Numbered from the stretch's first letter, positions 15,999 to 31,235 are shown. The stretch is DNA of 64,000 nt from Neobacillus sp. YX16 (GCF_030123505.1 NZ_CP126115.1:5160001-5224000), one strand, 5' to 3'. Numbers and translations: made by a program. Notes: generated from the letters alone by a model not told the origin.

Positions 15999-18341
15999 TT
16001 AATATTTCTTCTTTTTCCGCTTAGTGCTTTTATTTTTCGGTACATTATCGTAAAACTTCTTTTTCTTTCTCGTACCTGATCCTTGGGCAGTTCCTTCAGA
16101 CTTTTGACCACCACGACCTTCTGTTTTATTGCGGCGCGGCTTTTTCGTGTCACTGCCTGTTTTAAATACTCTCGTATTCTCAGGCCGCTCGCGGCGAGTT
16201 CCTTTCATGCCAACGACTTCAAAATCAATCGAACGTTCGTCTTTATTTACTTTTACTACTCTAACGGTAATTTCATCGCCAATTCGGAATACATTACCTG
16301 TCCGCTCGCCGATCATCGCAAAATGGCGTTCATCAAAACGATAGTAATCATCTGTCAGGTAGCTGACATGCACGAGGCCTTCAATCGTATTTGGAAGCTC
16401 GACAAACATTCCAAAATTGGTCACTGAGCTAATAATACCGTCATACTCTTCACCAATCTTGTCCTCCATGTATTCAGCTTTTTTAAGTTCATCCGTTTCA
16501 CGTTCTGCGTCAACCGCTCGACGCTCCATCTTAGATGAATGCTGAGCAATTTCAGGCAGTCTGACATTCCACTTTTCCCTTGTTGTCTCATCAAGCTTTC
16601 CTTCAATAAGATACGTCCGGATTAAGCGGTGAACGATGGTATCAGGATATCGACGAATTGGTGATGTGAAATGAGTATAAAACTCAGTCGATAATCCAAA
16701 GTGTCCTAGACTTTCTGGATCGTATTTGGCCTGTTGCATAGAACGAAGCATAACCGTTGAAATGACCATCTCTTCAGGCTTGCCTTGAACTTCTTCAATA
16801 ATTTCTTGAAGAGCCCTAGGATGAACATCATTGGCCGTTCCTTTGACAATATATCCAAAATTAGTGATAAACTCAAAAAATCTTCTTAGCTTATCTTCTT
16901 TTGGATCCTCGTGAATACGGTAAATAAACGGTACTTCCATCCAGTGGAAATGCTCTGCAACGGTTTCGTTTGCAGCCAGCATAAACTCTTCGATTAATTT
17001 TTCTGCTACTGAACGTTCACGAAGCACTACATCTATCGGTTTACTTTCTTCATCAACCAATACCTTTGATTCCTTAAAATCAAAATCAATGGCTCCCCGC
17101 TTCATTCTCTTTTCGCGCAAGATTTGTGCCAGCACTTCCATTTGTTCAAACATCGGAACAAGAGACTCGTATCGACTCCGTGTTTCTTCATCTTTATCAA
17201 CTAAAATCCTATTTACATCAAAATAAGTCATTCTCTCAGTTGTTTTAATCACGCTCTGAAAAATTTCATGATTAACAACTTGACCTTCGTCGTTGATTTC
17301 CATATTACATGACAGTACTAAACGATCTACCTTTGGATTGAGTGAACAAATACCATTTGATAAACGATGTGGAATCATCGGAATAACCCTGTCTACTAAG
17401 TAAACACTCGTTGCCCGTTCTTCCGCCTCAAGATCAATGGGCGTTCCTTCTTTCACATAATAGCTCACATCTGCGATATGTACCCCAAGTTTATAGTTGC
17501 CATTTGCAAGCTTTGTCACCGTAACAGCATCATCAAGATCCTTTGCGTCAGCACCATCGATTGTGACAATGGTTTCATTCCGTAAATCGCGGCGGTTGGC
17601 CAGTTCGCTTTCATCAATCGTATCTGGAGTCTCATTTGCCTGCTTTAATACATCATCAGGGAATGCCATCGGCAGACCATGTTTATGAATAACAGATAGA
17701 ATATCCACACCTGGGTCATTTTTATGGCCAAGGACCGTAATAACTTCACCCTCAGCACTTTTCCTGCCTTCAGGATAGGTGATTAATTTAACGACAACTT
17801 TATGACCTTCGACCGCACCCTTAGATGCTGATTTGGGGATAAAAATATCACTAGCAAACTTTTTATCATCAGGAATAACAAAACCAAAGCTTTTGCTTTC
17901 TACATAGGTACCTACAATTTGCTGAACCCCTCGTTCAAGAATGCGAATGACGCTGCCTTCTCTGCGCTGTCCCGAGCTTTCTGATGAAATACGGGCAAGA
18001 ACGGTATCTCCGTGCATCGCGGTATTCGTTTCATTTGGCGGAATGAAAATATCATCCATCCCAGGCTCATCAGGAATCACAAAGGCAAATCCTTTAGCGT
18101 GACCTGTTAGTTTCCCGCGGATTAAGTTCATTTTTTGCGGCAAGCCATAACGGTTGCTGCGAGTACGGACGACTAGTCCCTTTTCTTCCATTTGAACAAG
18201 TGCTTTTACAAATTCCTTAAAGTCGCTAGAATCTGAAATACCAAAAGCCTCTTCTAGCTCTTGAACAGTCAAAGGCTTGTAAGCCTCGTCCCTCATATAT
18301 TGTAATAGCTTGTCAACGTGCAGTTGAATATTATCTTCCAA
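15999..18341 (-). CDS. rnr: Ribonuclease R
   Basis: This 780-residue 3'-5' exoribonuclease degrades structured RNA and works with SmpB-tmRNA on mRNAs released from stalled ribosomes. Two N-terminal cold-shock-like OB folds (about 65-220) precede the RNB catalytic domain, whose active-site acidic cluster is [11 protein letters not shown] at about 258-268. An S1 domain (about 625-705, [18 protein letters not shown]) and a long lysine/arginine-rich tail follow. The start is TTG at 18341 with GAGGAGGG six bases upstream; no ATG is better placed. It lies 12 bases downstream of est and upstream of smpB. Confidence 0.96.
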   Translation of the reverse strand: MEDNIQLHVDKLLQYMRDEAYKPLTVQELEEAFGISDSSDFKEFVKALVQMEEKGLVVRTRSNRYGLPQKMNLIRGKLTGHAKGFAFVIPDEPGMDDIFIPPNETNTAMHGDTVLARISSESSGQRREGSVIRILERGVQQIVGTYVESKSFGFVIPDDKKFASDIFIPKSASKGAVEGHKVVVKLITYPEGRKSAEGEVITVLGHKNDPGVDILSVIHKHGLPMAFPDDVLKQANETPDTIDESELANRRDLRNETIVTIDGADAKDLDDAVTVTKLANGNYKLGVHIADVSYYVKEGTPIDLEAEERATSVYLVDRVIPMIPHRLSNGICSLNPKVDRLVLSCNMEINDEGQVVNHEIFQSVIKTTERMTYFDVNRILVDKDEETRSRYESLVPMFEQMEVLAQILREKRMKRGAIDFDFKESKVLVDEESKPIDVVLRERSVAEKLIEEFMLAANETVAEHFHWMEVPFIYRIHEDPKEDKLRRFFEFITNFGYIVKGTANDVHPRALQEIIEEVQGKPEEMVISTVMLRSMQQAKYDPESLGHFGLSTEFYTHFTSPIRRYPDTIVHRLIRTYLIEGKLDETTREKWNVRLPEIAQHSSKMERRAVDAERETDELKKAEYMEDKIGEEYDGIISSVTNFGMFVELPNTIEGLVHVSYLTDDYYRFDERHFAMIGERTGNVFRIGDEITVRVVKVNKDERSIDFEVVGMKGTRRERPENTRVFKTGSDTKKPRRNKTEGRGGQKSEGTAQGSGTRKKKKFYDNVPKNKSTKRKKKKY

Positions 18342-18353
18342 TAAAATCCCTCC

Positions 18354-19109
18354 TCAATAGGATAAATTATTCCAATCTAATTTTTCTAAAAAGGCGTAAA
18401 CATCTTCATGAAGCTGCTCACGTTCTTTATCTAGCGTTATCACATGGCCTGATTCCTCATACCATTTGATTTCTTTCATGACGGATTCCACTTCATTGTA
18501 AATGATGTTTGCACTATCTGTGTTTATCATTTTGTCATGACGTGCTTGAACAACAAATGTTGGAGCATAAATCATATCAACATGATTGCGAACATCTGCA
18601 ATTAAGTCTTGCAGTGCCTTTAAGGTTTTCATCGGTGTCTTCGCAAACTCATTCATTTCTAGTTCAATTTGTTCTTCGCTTTTTCCTTCTCGTACCTTAT
18701 ATTCGTGTGCATATTCAAGAATTCCGTGAAACATCACTTCTTCGCTTTTTATATACATCGGTGCACACATTGGAAATACACCTTTTATAGGTACAGTGTA
18801 ACCCAATTTCAAGGAAAATACGCCGCCAAGCGAAAGTCCGCCAACTGCAATTTCTTCGTATCCTTGATTTTTCAAAAAATTATAGCCATTTATGACGTCC
18901 TGCCACCAATCTTCAGGGCCAGTGTGCACTAGTTCCTCTGGTGGAACACCATGTCCCTTATAGTGCGGTGCATGACAGGTATATCCCCTTTTTTCTAAAA
19001 AGCGTCCTAACATCCGGACATCTGCCGAATTGCCTGTAAAACCGTGCAGCAATAAGACAGCTCGCTTTCCTCCTTTAAAGGTAAAAGGCTTTGGTACAGC
19101 AATTTTCAT
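18354..19109 (-). CDS. Carboxylesterase, Est30 (YvaK) family
   Basis: This 251-residue cytosolic alpha/beta hydrolase matches the Bacillus/Geobacillus Est30 carboxylesterases. The oxyanion motif LLLHGFTG lies at about 19-26 and the nucleophile elbow GLSLGG near residue 92-97. The catalytic Asp is in ARHDKMI and the His in ESGHVITLD close to the C-terminus, as expected for the triad. It hydrolyses short to medium acyl esters in vitro in characterised relatives; the natural substrate is unknown. It is placed between secG and rnr exactly as in B. subtilis (yvaK). Confidence 0.92.
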   Translation of the reverse strand: MKIAVPKPFTFKGGKRAVLLLHGFTGNSADVRMLGRFLEKRGYTCHAPHYKGHGVPPEELVHTGPEDWWQDVINGYNFLKNQGYEEIAVGGLSLGGVFSLKLGYTVPIKGVFPMCAPMYIKSEEVMFHGILEYAHEYKVREGKSEEQIELEMNEFAKTPMKTLKALQDLIADVRNHVDMIYAPTFVVQARHDKMINTDSANIIYNEVESVMKEIKWYEESGHVITLDKEREQLHEDVYAFLEKLDWNNLSY

Positions 19110-19203
19110 AGTTAAAACTCCTTCGGTTCTATAAAATCCATTATCTTAGTTTAAGCAAAGAATTGGGTAACATTCCAGAAATTAGCCTCTGATTTTTATG
19201 CAA

Positions 19204-19233
19204 TAAAAAAACCTGACATTTAGCCAGGTTTTT
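19204..19233 (-). terminator. Terminator after secG
   Basis: The stem AAACCTG/CAGGTTT is followed by TTTTTTT on the minus strand, a few bases after the secG stop codon. Confidence 0.75.
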
Positions 19234-19245
19234 GAGCAATCTTTA

Positions 19246-19479
19246 TTAAACTTCGAAGTATGCAACCAATACCGCAAGGATAATGAAAAGAACTGCTAAA
19301 ACAATGGTAATACGATGTAGAATTAAATCAAGTCCTCGTGCTTTCTGCTTACCAAATAATGTTTCAGCACCACCTGAAATGGCGCCAGATAATCCAGCAC
19401 TTTTACCTGATTGCAATAAAACAACTAGAATAAGTCCAATACTCACGATTACTAATAATGTAACAACCAATGCATGCAT
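19246..19479 (-). CDS. secG: Preprotein translocase subunit SecG
   Basis: This 77-residue membrane protein of the SecYEG channel stimulates SecA-driven export. Two membrane helices (about 3-22 and 53-74) flank the conserved cytoplasmic loop with [16 protein letters not shown] and the [16 protein letters not shown] segment. The ATG at 19479 has AGGAGGTG six bases upstream, which trims three residues from the longest frame and gives the usual family length. It is separated from est by its own terminator, so it forms a single-gene unit. Confidence 0.95.
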   Translation of the reverse strand: MHALVVTLLVIVSIGLILVVLLQSGKSAGLSGAISGGAETLFGKQKARGLDLILHRITIVLAVLFIILAVLVAYFEV

Positions 19480-19666
19480 GTAAGCCACCTCCTGTTAGTT
19501 CGTACATTTCACAGTATTTCTAATTTACCATATTATTTCCCTTTTAACAATACTGGTGTTTGTGTCAGCTTTTAGGAGATTCCCCCGAGATGTCAGATTG
19601 CTCTAAACTAAAGACTCGCTAGAGTTACCCTGAACCATCTTCTTTTCATCCTTCGGTCACTCCAGA

Positions 19667-19698
19667 CAAAAAGGCACTCATTCGTCAATGAGTGCCTT
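19667..19698 (-). terminator. Terminator of the glycolytic operon
   Basis: The 10-bp stem AAGGCACTCA/TGAGTGCCTT is followed by a T run on the minus strand, a dozen bases after the eno stop. Confidence 0.85.
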
Positions 19699-19709
19699 AA
19701 CTAATATAA

Positions 19710-21008
<1,299 letters not shown>

Positions 21009-21035
21009 TTAATTTCTCTCCTTTTAATATGAAAA

Positions 21036-24539
<3,504 letters not shown>

Positions 24540-24585
24540 GCGAGAAGCCTCCTATTTAATAAAAAGCTAGTGAAATTTACATAAA

Positions 24586-24618
24586 AAAAGGAGGGGGGAA
24601 TGTTCCCCGCTCCCCTTT
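24586..24618 (-). terminator. Partial terminator or attenuator between gapA and pgk
   Basis: A GC-rich imperfect stem (AAAGGGGAGCGGGGAA with TTCCCCCCTCCTTT) is followed by a T run on the minus strand. It lies between co-directional operon genes and probably lowers read-through into pgk. Confidence 0.65.
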
Positions 24619-24633
24619 GAAATACCATAAATT

Positions 24634-24663
24634 ATTATAGCCTGTAGATGATAGGAATACCAA
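24634..24663 (-). promoter_or_regulatory. Possible internal promoter for pgk
   Basis: On the minus strand, TTGGTA (24663-24658) and a perfect TATAAT (24639-24634) are separated by 18 bases. It lies upstream of the attenuator hairpin. The -35 is weak, so this is a candidate only. Confidence 0.4.
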
Positions 24664-24693
24664 TCATGGCCAAATAATTAAATGAAATTAGGA

Positions 24694-25734
<1,041 letters not shown>

Positions 25735-25751
25735 TTATATTTAAAAAGGGA

Positions 25752-26774
25752 TTAACCTTTTAATAACTTTCTTGCTGCACCTTCATCTGTGATTAAAATC
25801 GTCGAAGGTGGTGCTTTTTTCATATATGCTATTATTGCTTTTGCCTTTGAAGCTCCGCCCGCAACAGCAATCACATTTGGAATCTGTGCTAGGTCTTCCA
25901 GTTGAAGTCCAATCGTTAATACTTTATGGACAATTTCGCCTTTTTCGTTAAAATAGTAGCCGAATGCTTCACCGACTGCCGCATTAGATTCTAGCTTTTG
26001 CTTAACCTCAGGTTTTGACTTTCTTCTTTCAGCCATTGTAATAGCGTCCCCTATACCATGAAGAACCATGCTTGCCGATTTAATTAAATTTAACACTTCA
26101 TGGATTTCTGGCTCTTTAATCAGGGATTCATAAATTTCGTTACTAACTTGGTCTGGAACATAGAATACACGATGTTTCGACCCTGTATTCTTTGACATAA
26201 TCGAGCTAATGGTATTTGCCTGGTTTTGAACATCCTCACCAATGCCGCCACGAGCAGGAACAAAAAGTAAATCCTTTTTACCAAGCTCTGGTGTAAGTAC
26301 ATTTGCGACTGCTGCCATGGTTGAGCCGCCAGTTACAGCGATAATATTTTTTCCTGTTAAGTTGTTTTTCATGCAAATTGCACTGGCCTTACCCAGGTCA
26401 TCCTTCACCATTAGGGACTCATCACTGTTACCCGGAACAATCACTACCTTACGAATTTTAAGGCGGTGCTTCAACTCCAGTTCCATTACATCAATTCCAA
26501 TTAACTCGCGTATCATTTCTTCTAAGTCTTCCAGTAAATTTTTCCCTTCAAGGGTCAAATTCATTCCAATATTGTTAATGGAAACAAGATTTTGTTCCTT
26601 TAGGAAATCAACTTCACTGCGAAGGACTCGTTCTGTATAGCCAAGATTGTTAGCAAGACTTCTTCTTCCAACGGGCTGCATAAAACCAATATGCCTAAGG
26701 ATAGAATATCGTTTATGTAGCACTTGAAGGAGATCAGGTAATAATCTTTTCTGAATATCGATGAGTGATTGCAT
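25752..26774 (-). CDS. cggR: Central glycolytic genes repressor CggR
   Basis: This 340-residue SorC/DeoR-type repressor controls the gapA operon; fructose-1,6-bisphosphate relieves repression. The N-terminal helix-turn-helix contains GRRSLANNLGYTERVLRSEV without a break (about 38-57). The effector domain has the sugar-phosphate loop GGSTMAA and a second glycine loop VAVAGGASKAKAI near the C-terminus. The ATG at 26774 has AAGGAGC upstream and gives the exact B. subtilis length; upstream in-frame codons run into the operator. It represses its own operon through the operator at 26805-26840. Confidence 0.96.
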   Translation of the reverse strand: MQSLIDIQKRLLPDLLQVLHKRYSILRHIGFMQPVGRRSLANNLGYTERVLRSEVDFLKEQNLVSINNIGMNLTLEGKNLLEDLEEMIRELIGIDVMELELKHRLKIRKVVIVPGNSDESLMVKDDLGKASAICMKNNLTGKNIIAVTGGSTMAAVANVLTPELGKKDLLFVPARGGIGEDVQNQANTISSIMSKNTGSKHRVFYVPDQVSNEIYESLIKEPEIHEVLNLIKSASMVLHGIGDAITMAERRKSKPEVKQKLESNAAVGEAFGYYFNEKGEIVHKVLTIGLQLEDLAQIPNVIAVAGGASKAKAIIAYMKKAPPSTILITDEGAARKLLKG

Positions 26775-26804
26775 AACATCTTGCTCCTTTATTATATGTA
26801 ACTG

Positions 26805-26840
26805 GTCATAAAATGTCCACCCTAGACAAATTATGTCCCA
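26805..26840 (-). promoter_or_regulatory. CggR operator
   Basis: On the minus strand, GGGAC-N6-TGTC is followed after TAGG by a related GTGGAC-N6-TGAC. This matches the known direct-repeat CggR operator layout CGGGAC-N6-TGTC-N4-CGGGAC-N6-TGTC. It sits between the presumed transcription start and cggR. Confidence 0.85.
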
Positions 26841-26847
26841 CATCATC

Positions 26848-26892
26848 GAAAAAAAATCACCCCTGCTAACAATTTACATTCTAACAGGAGTG
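26848..26892 (-). terminator. Terminator upstream of cggR
   Basis: The stem CACTCCTG/CAGGGGTG (one G-T pair) is followed by eight T on the minus strand. It ends the rpoN-glutaredoxin transcript before the CggR operator. Confidence 0.75.
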
Positions 26893-26907
26893 AAAACCTA
26901 TTTCAAC

Positions 26908-27165
26908 TTAAAAGTTTTGTAACTTTTCTTGCAAACGGTTACTTATGTCAATTTTGTTAATTATTCCAAAAGCAGCTTCTTCTCCATTAATATGAACAAC
27001 AGGAATCATAATACCATACAGCTCCGTTAGTTCATCACTCTCATCAATATCAAATTCCTCTAAAGTAAAGTTCCATTCTTCCTGTAATTCTAGGATTAAT
27101 TTTTTTGCTTTCTCACAAAGTGGACAGCGTTTTCTAGTATAAAAGGTAATCACTGTTTGCGGCAT
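26908..27165 (-). CDS. Glutaredoxin-like thioredoxin-fold protein (DUF836 type)
   Basis: This 85-residue protein has a thioredoxin fold with CPLC near residues 14-17 as the redox pair, and the cis-proline loop MIPVVHING at about 52-60. It is the size of small glutaredoxin-like proteins found beside cggR or rpoN in Bacillaceae. It may reduce protein disulfides or glutathione/bacillithiol mixed disulfides, but no client is known. It lies 13 bases after rpoN on the same strand and ends at the terminator before cggR. Confidence 0.8.
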   Translation of the reverse strand: MPQTVITFYTRKRCPLCEKAKKLILELQEEWNFTLEEFDIDESDELTELYGIMIPVVHINGEEAAFGIINKIDISNRLQEKLQNF

Positions 27166-27178
27166 AGTTTATTTCCTT

Positions 27179-28504
27179 TCAATCAAACCTTTTTCTTTTG
27201 GATGAAGAATGAATTCCCAACTGATCTCGATACTTAGCGATGGTTCGCCTTGAAACCACGATTCCTTGGGTACTCATTAGTTTTTCCACTATTTCTTGAT
27301 CAGATAACGGTCTCTGTTTGTTTTCTTTTTCAATCATGGCAGCTATAGCGTTTTTCACCTGACTAGAGGAAGTATTTTCATTTGAAACCGTTTGAATTGT
27401 ACTTGTAAAAAAAGATTTTAACGAAAAGGTTCCAACCGGAGTCTGAACGTATTTATCCTTTACTGCTCGGCTTACAGTGGATTCATGAATATCTAGCTCA
27501 ACTGCGATTTCCTTCATGGTCATTGGAACAAGGTATTCACGCCCTTTTTGAAGAAAAAGCGTCTGCTTTTCAACAATTTTCCCTGCCACTCTTGTTAAGG
27601 TTTCTTTTCGTTGCTCAATACTCCTCTGTATCCACTGATAATCCTGTACCTTTTCCTGCAAAAACCGACCAACCTGTGAATCCTGGTTTGCATTAAATTT
27701 TTGGTAATAGTGATCGTTAAAGCTAATTTTAGGGATAATGTCATCACACAATCGTACGGAAAACTGATCACCGATTCTTTCAACAATCACATCTGGGATA
27801 ATATAGGATGCATTTTCCTGCTCTAATAGTGCACCTGGCCGTGGATTAAGATTCTGTATGGTATCAAATACTTCTTGTATCTTTTGCAAGGGAATTTCCA
27901 ACTCTTTTGCAATTTTCTTCCATTTCTTTTCAGCAAACGGTACGAAGTAGTCCGATAGAATCGTTAGCGCTAAATCATCTTTAAGGTTTTCCCGTTCGAC
28001 TTGAATTAATAAACATTCCTGAAGGTTCCTGGCCCCGATTCCTGCAGGCTCCAAGGCCTGAATCACAATTACGCTCTCTTCAACCAGTTCCAAGTGGACA
28101 CCTAATTTATCTGCGATATCCTCTGGTTCAGAGGCTAAGTATCCGTTTACATCTAGATTCTGAATCAAATGTTTAATTATATTTAATTGAATACTAGAGT
28201 ATTTATGAAGATTAAGTTGATTTAGCAATTGTTCTTCAATTGAGGACGACTTTGCTGCAATTTGTTCAATCCACTCATTTTCCGTATTCCTCGTATGTTT
28301 CCGCCGATTGCGGTCTATTAATGGGTTAATAGGCTGAATGTTGTTATTCTCAACTTGGAGCAGGGGATTTTCAAGCGCCTTGTTTTCTAAAAAAGAGGAA
28401 AGCTCTTGGGCTGAATATTGTAAAAGTGCAATCGCTTGTGTTAATTCCTGCGTCATTGCCAATTTCAAAGATTGTTGCTGCCATAAACCTGCTTTTAAGT
28501 CCAT
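27179..28504 (-). CDS. rpoN: RNA polymerase sigma-54 factor
   Basis: This 441-residue alternative sigma factor (SigL in B. subtilis) recognises -24/-12 promoters and needs an AAA+ activator. The glutamine-rich activator-contact region I lies at residues 1-45. Region III contains a core-binding domain and the helix-turn-helix MKEIAVELDIHESTVSRAVK near 330-350. The RpoN box reads SRRTIAKYRDQLGI near residue 420. It has the strong ribosome site AAAGGGGGG. No bEBP activator is encoded nearby, so the regulon (arginine, acetoin or branched amino acid catabolism in relatives) is elsewhere. Confidence 0.95.
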   Translation of the reverse strand: MDLKAGLWQQQSLKLAMTQELTQAIALLQYSAQELSSFLENKALENPLLQVENNNIQPINPLIDRNRRKHTRNTENEWIEQIAAKSSSIEEQLLNQLNLHKYSSIQLNIIKHLIQNLDVNGYLASEPEDIADKLGVHLELVEESVIVIQALEPAGIGARNLQECLLIQVERENLKDDLALTILSDYFVPFAEKKWKKIAKELEIPLQKIQEVFDTIQNLNPRPGALLEQENASYIIPDVIVERIGDQFSVRLCDDIIPKISFNDHYYQKFNANQDSQVGRFLQEKVQDYQWIQRSIEQRKETLTRVAGKIVEKQTLFLQKGREYLVPMTMKEIAVELDIHESTVSRAVKDKYVQTPVGTFSLKSFFTSTIQTVSNENTSSSQVKNAIAAMIEKENKQRPLSDQEIVEKLMSTQGIVVSRRTIAKYRDQLGIHSSSKRKRFD

Positions 28505-28615
28505 TTCCTAACCCCCCTTTTTCTATTTTACAGGATAATAGAGAATTGGTGAATGGAAAAAATCTGGGTAACTTGACTTTAGGTGGTTATTATCACTTTT
28601 TAGGTCACTAAACTC

Positions 28616-28645
28616 AAAAAAGGCTTGCGTGGAACAAGCCTTTTT
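28616..28645 (-). terminator. Terminator after the DUF3231 gene
   Basis: The stem AAAAAGGCTTG/CAAGCCTTTTT has T runs on both strands, so it may act in both directions. Confidence 0.75.
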
Positions 28646-28649
28646 CTCC

Positions 28650-29651
28650 TCATTTCATATTTTCAAGTTCCTTTCGATTGGGTGCCATCGGGGGCTGCTG
28701 TAGCCATCCGCGATCAACTAATAAATTAAACCCTTTACCAGCATAAATCAAAATTTCTGCTATAAATTTTTGATAATTGGCCACCAAATCTGTTCGCATC
28801 GACACGGACACCGCGTGGCCAAGCAACGTAATATCGATGCCATTCAAAGCATCAAATAAGGTAACAATTAGTTTATTCGAAAAAGGAAGCACAGTTGAAT
28901 CGGTTACTTCCATATTGGTTGAGGTAATACCAAGAAGTTGTTCTTTTACTAGAATTTCATGAAATACTCTTATTTGCTTTTCTGAAATTTCCTTTCCCTC
29001 TTTAATAAACTCCTTTATTTCTTTGTCGTCGACAACCTGGAGTAACGCCGTACATAGAAGCATGGAAAAATAATTGCGTTCGAGATTAAAAAAGATTTCT
29101 GTTATTTCAATTGCATTTAATGGTCTTTTCTTTATCATCCCGCTTAGATAGGAAAGCTTCTCAATGTATGCTACCTGCTTGGGATAGGGAATCATAGGAG
29201 GTCGATCATATGTACCCTTTGACAGCATGAGTTCAGTCGATGCCTTATATAATAAGGATGCTTCATTAACGGTAGTTACGTAGAAATTCAGAACATCTTC
29301 TCTTGCAACATTCGCTGTCAGGAAACCAGCGTTAATCATTCCCAGCCGATTCATCATATAAACAAAGGTAAGCCCGAACATATCATAGAACAAAGGCGGC
29401 GCTGAATAATTAATATCCTCGTCCGTAAACGAATCTGGTAAGGGGATATTCTCCTTCGTAAAAATAACGGAAATTTGTTGAATATGGTTTTCAGCAGTCT
29501 TAAGCGCTTTTTCCAAAAGAGGTTTAATTTCTTCATCCTGATTGTGATAAAGAAAGTATTTTACTAAACAAATCGTCATATTATCTTGGATAAAGGTAGC
29601 CCATAAACCGCCAATCTCCGCACTAGATAACCTAATACTGCGCTTAACCAT
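28650..29651 (-). CDS. DUF3231-family protein, two tandem helical domains
   Basis: This 333-residue soluble protein consists of two similar helical units (about 1-160 and 170-333). The first starts LSSAEIGGLWATFIQDNM and the second contains a matching LSYLSGM...FFNLERNYFSM arrangement. This duplicated pattern is that of the DUF3231 family, found in spore-forming Bacilli and distantly similar to ferritin-like or coat-associated four-helix proteins. The ATG at 29651 has GGAGG nine bases upstream; an immediately preceding TTG is also possible. Function is unknown. It is a single-gene unit between rpoN and tRNA-Arg. Confidence 0.75.
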   Translation of the reverse strand: MVKRSIRLSSAEIGGLWATFIQDNMTICLVKYFLYHNQDEEIKPLLEKALKTAENHIQQISVIFTKENIPLPDSFTDEDINYSAPPLFYDMFGLTFVYMMNRLGMINAGFLTANVAREDVLNFYVTTVNEASLLYKASTELMLSKGTYDRPPMIPYPKQVAYIEKLSYLSGMIKKRPLNAIEITEIFFNLERNYFSMLLCTALLQVVDDKEIKEFIKEGKEISEKQIRVFHEILVKEQLLGITSTNMEVTDSTVLPFSNKLIVTLFDALNGIDITLLGHAVSVSMRTDLVANYQKFIAEILIYAGKGFNLLVDRGWLQQPPMAPNRKELENMK

Positions 29652-29736
29652 CAATGAAAGCCTCCTTATATGTCCTATATGAAAGATTCCCTTCAGAAAG
29701 GTGCTTTATTCATGTTTCAAGACAAATGACTATACG

Positions 29737-29770
29737 AAAAAAGCCCCCACGCTTTTAAAGCGTAGGAGCT
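29737..29770 (-). terminator. Terminator of tRNA-Arg
   Basis: The stem GCTCCTACGC/GCGTGGGGGC (including wobble pairs) is followed by TTTTTT on the minus strand, immediately after the tRNA. Confidence 0.75.
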
Positions 29771-29783
29771 CTGTTTTGGATGA

Positions 29784-29855
29784 CGCGCTCGGAGGGAATC
29801 GAACCCCCATTTTAAGAACCGGAATCTTACGTGCTATCCGTTGCACCACGAGCGC
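29784..29855 (-). tRNA. tRNA-Arg (anticodon CCG)
   Basis: The 72-nt cloverleaf has acceptor GCGCTCG/CGAGCGC, D stem GTGC/GCAC, anticodon stem TAAGA/TCTTA with loop TTCCGGT (anticodon CCG, reading CGG), and T arm GGGGGTTCGATTCCCTC. The 3' CCA is not encoded. It is an isolated tRNA gene with its own terminator. Confidence 0.95.
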
Positions 29856-29978
29856 AAATATGCGACTTACATATTATATGCCAATTTGCGAAACTTTGCA
29901 ACTCTGATAGGTTTAAAAAAGCACTCATTGGTTATGATGGAAAAGTGAAGATTGTCGAACAAATATAAAGGCGAATTG

Positions 29979-29995
29979 TTTGACCTTAATTGACC
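29979..29995. promoter_or_regulatory. CtsR operator of clpP
   Basis: TTTGACC-TTA-ATTGACC is the reverse orientation of the CtsR heptad repeat GGTCAAA-NNN-GGTCAAA with one mismatch. It overlaps the -35 element, so CtsR would repress clpP until heat or protein stress. Confidence 0.9.
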
Positions 29996-30018
29996 ATCAG
30001 TGTATCATTAACTATACA
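29990..30018 (+). promoter_or_regulatory. Sigma-A promoter of clpP
   Basis: TTGACC (29990-29995) and TATACA (30013-30018) are separated by 17 bases. The CtsR operator covers the -35. Confidence 0.75.
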
Positions 30019-30054
30019 TATTAATAACCTTTCACACTTAAAGGAGGAAGAAAA

Positions 30055-30660
30055 ATGAACTTGATTCCTACAGTTATTGAACAAACAAACCGCGGAGAGA
30101 GAGCATACGATATCTATTCTCGTCTCTTAAAAGACCGCATTATCATGCTTGGCAGTGGTATTGATGATCATGTAGCAAACAGCATTGTTGCACAATTATT
30201 ATTCTTAGAGGCGGAAAACCCTGAAAAGGATATATCCATTTACATTAACAGCCCTGGCGGCAGTATTACAGCTGGTATGGCCATCTTTGATACCATGCAG
30301 TTCATTAAGCCAGATGTTCAAACCATTTGTATCGGTATGGCTGCTTCTATGGGTGCCTTCTTACTTGCTGCTGGTACAAAGGGTAAACGTTATGCGTTAC
30401 CAAATGCTGAAGTAATGATTCACCAGCCATTAGGTGGAGCACAAGGTCAAGCGACTGAGATTGAAATTGCAGCAAAGCGCATTCTATTCCTTCGTGAAAA
30501 ATTGAATGGAATCCTATCAGAGCGCACTGGCCAGCCTCTTGAAGTAATCCAAAAGGACACTGACCGCGATAACTTCATGACAGCTGAAAGAGCAAAAGAA
30601 TACGGTCTTGTTGATCACATTATCACAAGAAGCCTTGCAGAAGAAAAGAAAGAAAAATAA
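30055..30660 (+). CDS. clpP: ATP-dependent Clp protease proteolytic subunit ClpP
   Basis: This 201-residue serine protease forms a 14-mer that degrades substrates unfolded by ClpX, ClpC or ClpE, including tmRNA-tagged proteins. The catalytic serine is in GMAASMGAF near residue 98, the histidine in VMIHQPLGG near 123 and the aspartate in DRDNFM near 172. It has an AAGGAGGAAG ribosome site. It is monocistronic, controlled by CtsR, and ended by a terminator directly after the stop. It is transcribed opposite to its neighbours. Confidence 0.97.
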   Translation: MNLIPTVIEQTNRGERAYDIYSRLLKDRIIMLGSGIDDHVANSIVAQLLFLEAENPEKDISIYINSPGGSITAGMAIFDTMQFIKPDVQTICIGMAASMGAFLLAAGTKGKRYALPNAEVMIHQPLGGAQGQATEIEIAAKRILFLREKLNGILSERTGQPLEVIQKDTDRDNFMTAERAKEYGLVDHIITRSLAEEKKEK

Positions 30661-30665
30661 AAAGG

Positions 30666-30698
30666 AAAGCAGCCGATGATTCGTCCGGCTGCTTTTTT
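30666..30698 (+). terminator. Terminator of clpP
   Basis: The stem AAAGCAGCCG/CGGCTGCTTT is followed by a T run on the plus strand, directly after the clpP stop. Confidence 0.85.
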
Positions 30699-31195
30699 CG
30701 TACCGCCTGCCGAAAGCGAAGCACCTGAAGCGCAAATGACCAGGTACCTTTATCAAATGGGCTATGTTAAAGCTTATTATTAATTTTGGCACTCTGTTGA
30801 TTTGTGCGGAAGGCGCGAGACTCCTCGAAAATGCTATCGCATTTTCTTCGTGCGTGGGCAGATTCGAGGATGTAATTCAATGTCCTGCAGGAGGACAGGA
30901 CAGGGGAGACCCCGCTTATCTCTTAGCGCCGAGGAGTAGGAAAAGCGGAAGCGCCTTGTACAGCCCCGACAAGCGCTGGAGGGCCTGACGATGAAGTCGT
31001 TCTTTGACTTCAACGTTGGGACCGAAGCGACTCGAGGGGCTAGGCGCTGCAGTTAGACAGGCTTACCGAACCGCCTGCGGAAAGCGAGGCGCCTCGTGAC
31101 AGGCACAGACCGGCTGTCACTGCGGTGATTAATCTAAGAAGCCTTTCCTTAGTGAAGCAAAAATCAACAGACCCGTTTAACAGTGCCTGTCAAAT
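30699..31195. repeat. GC-rich mosaic of Bacillus-type intergenic repeats
   Basis: About 500 bases without a gene, clearly richer in GC than the surroundings. Pieces seen are: a segment reading GCGGAAGGCGCGAGACTCCT (30808-30827) followed by a short self-complementary stretch; a copy of the palindromic element (30940-31059); and a segment with GTGACAGGCAC and GCTGTCACTGC. Apparent open frames here are by-products of composition. Such mosaics are common between convergent genes in Bacilli. Confidence 0.6.
30940..31059 (+). repeat. Palindromic dispersed element, diverged copy
   Basis: It begins AAAAGCGGAAGCGCCTTG and ends GGGGCTAGGCGCTGCAGTTA. The ends match those of the copies at 36178, 48602 and 51619, but the centre differs. 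Confidence 0.7.
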
Positions 31196-31235
31196 AAAAA
31201 GAGTTTGACCAATTTTAGGTCAAACTCTTTTTATT
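31196..31235 (-). terminator. Terminator of the yvcI-crh operon
   Basis: The perfect stem AAAAAGAGTTTGACC/GGTCAAACTCTTTTT lies directly after crh, with T runs on both sides. Confidence 0.85.

Noticed and set aside
16421..16606. Small open frames antisense or out of frame within rnr, uvrA, hisD and other long genes
   Set aside because: They overlap well-supported genes and show no ribosome site or family match.
30764..30988. Open frame of 74 codons after clpP
   Set aside because: It lies wholly inside the GC-rich repeat mosaic and has no ribosome site or recognisable product.
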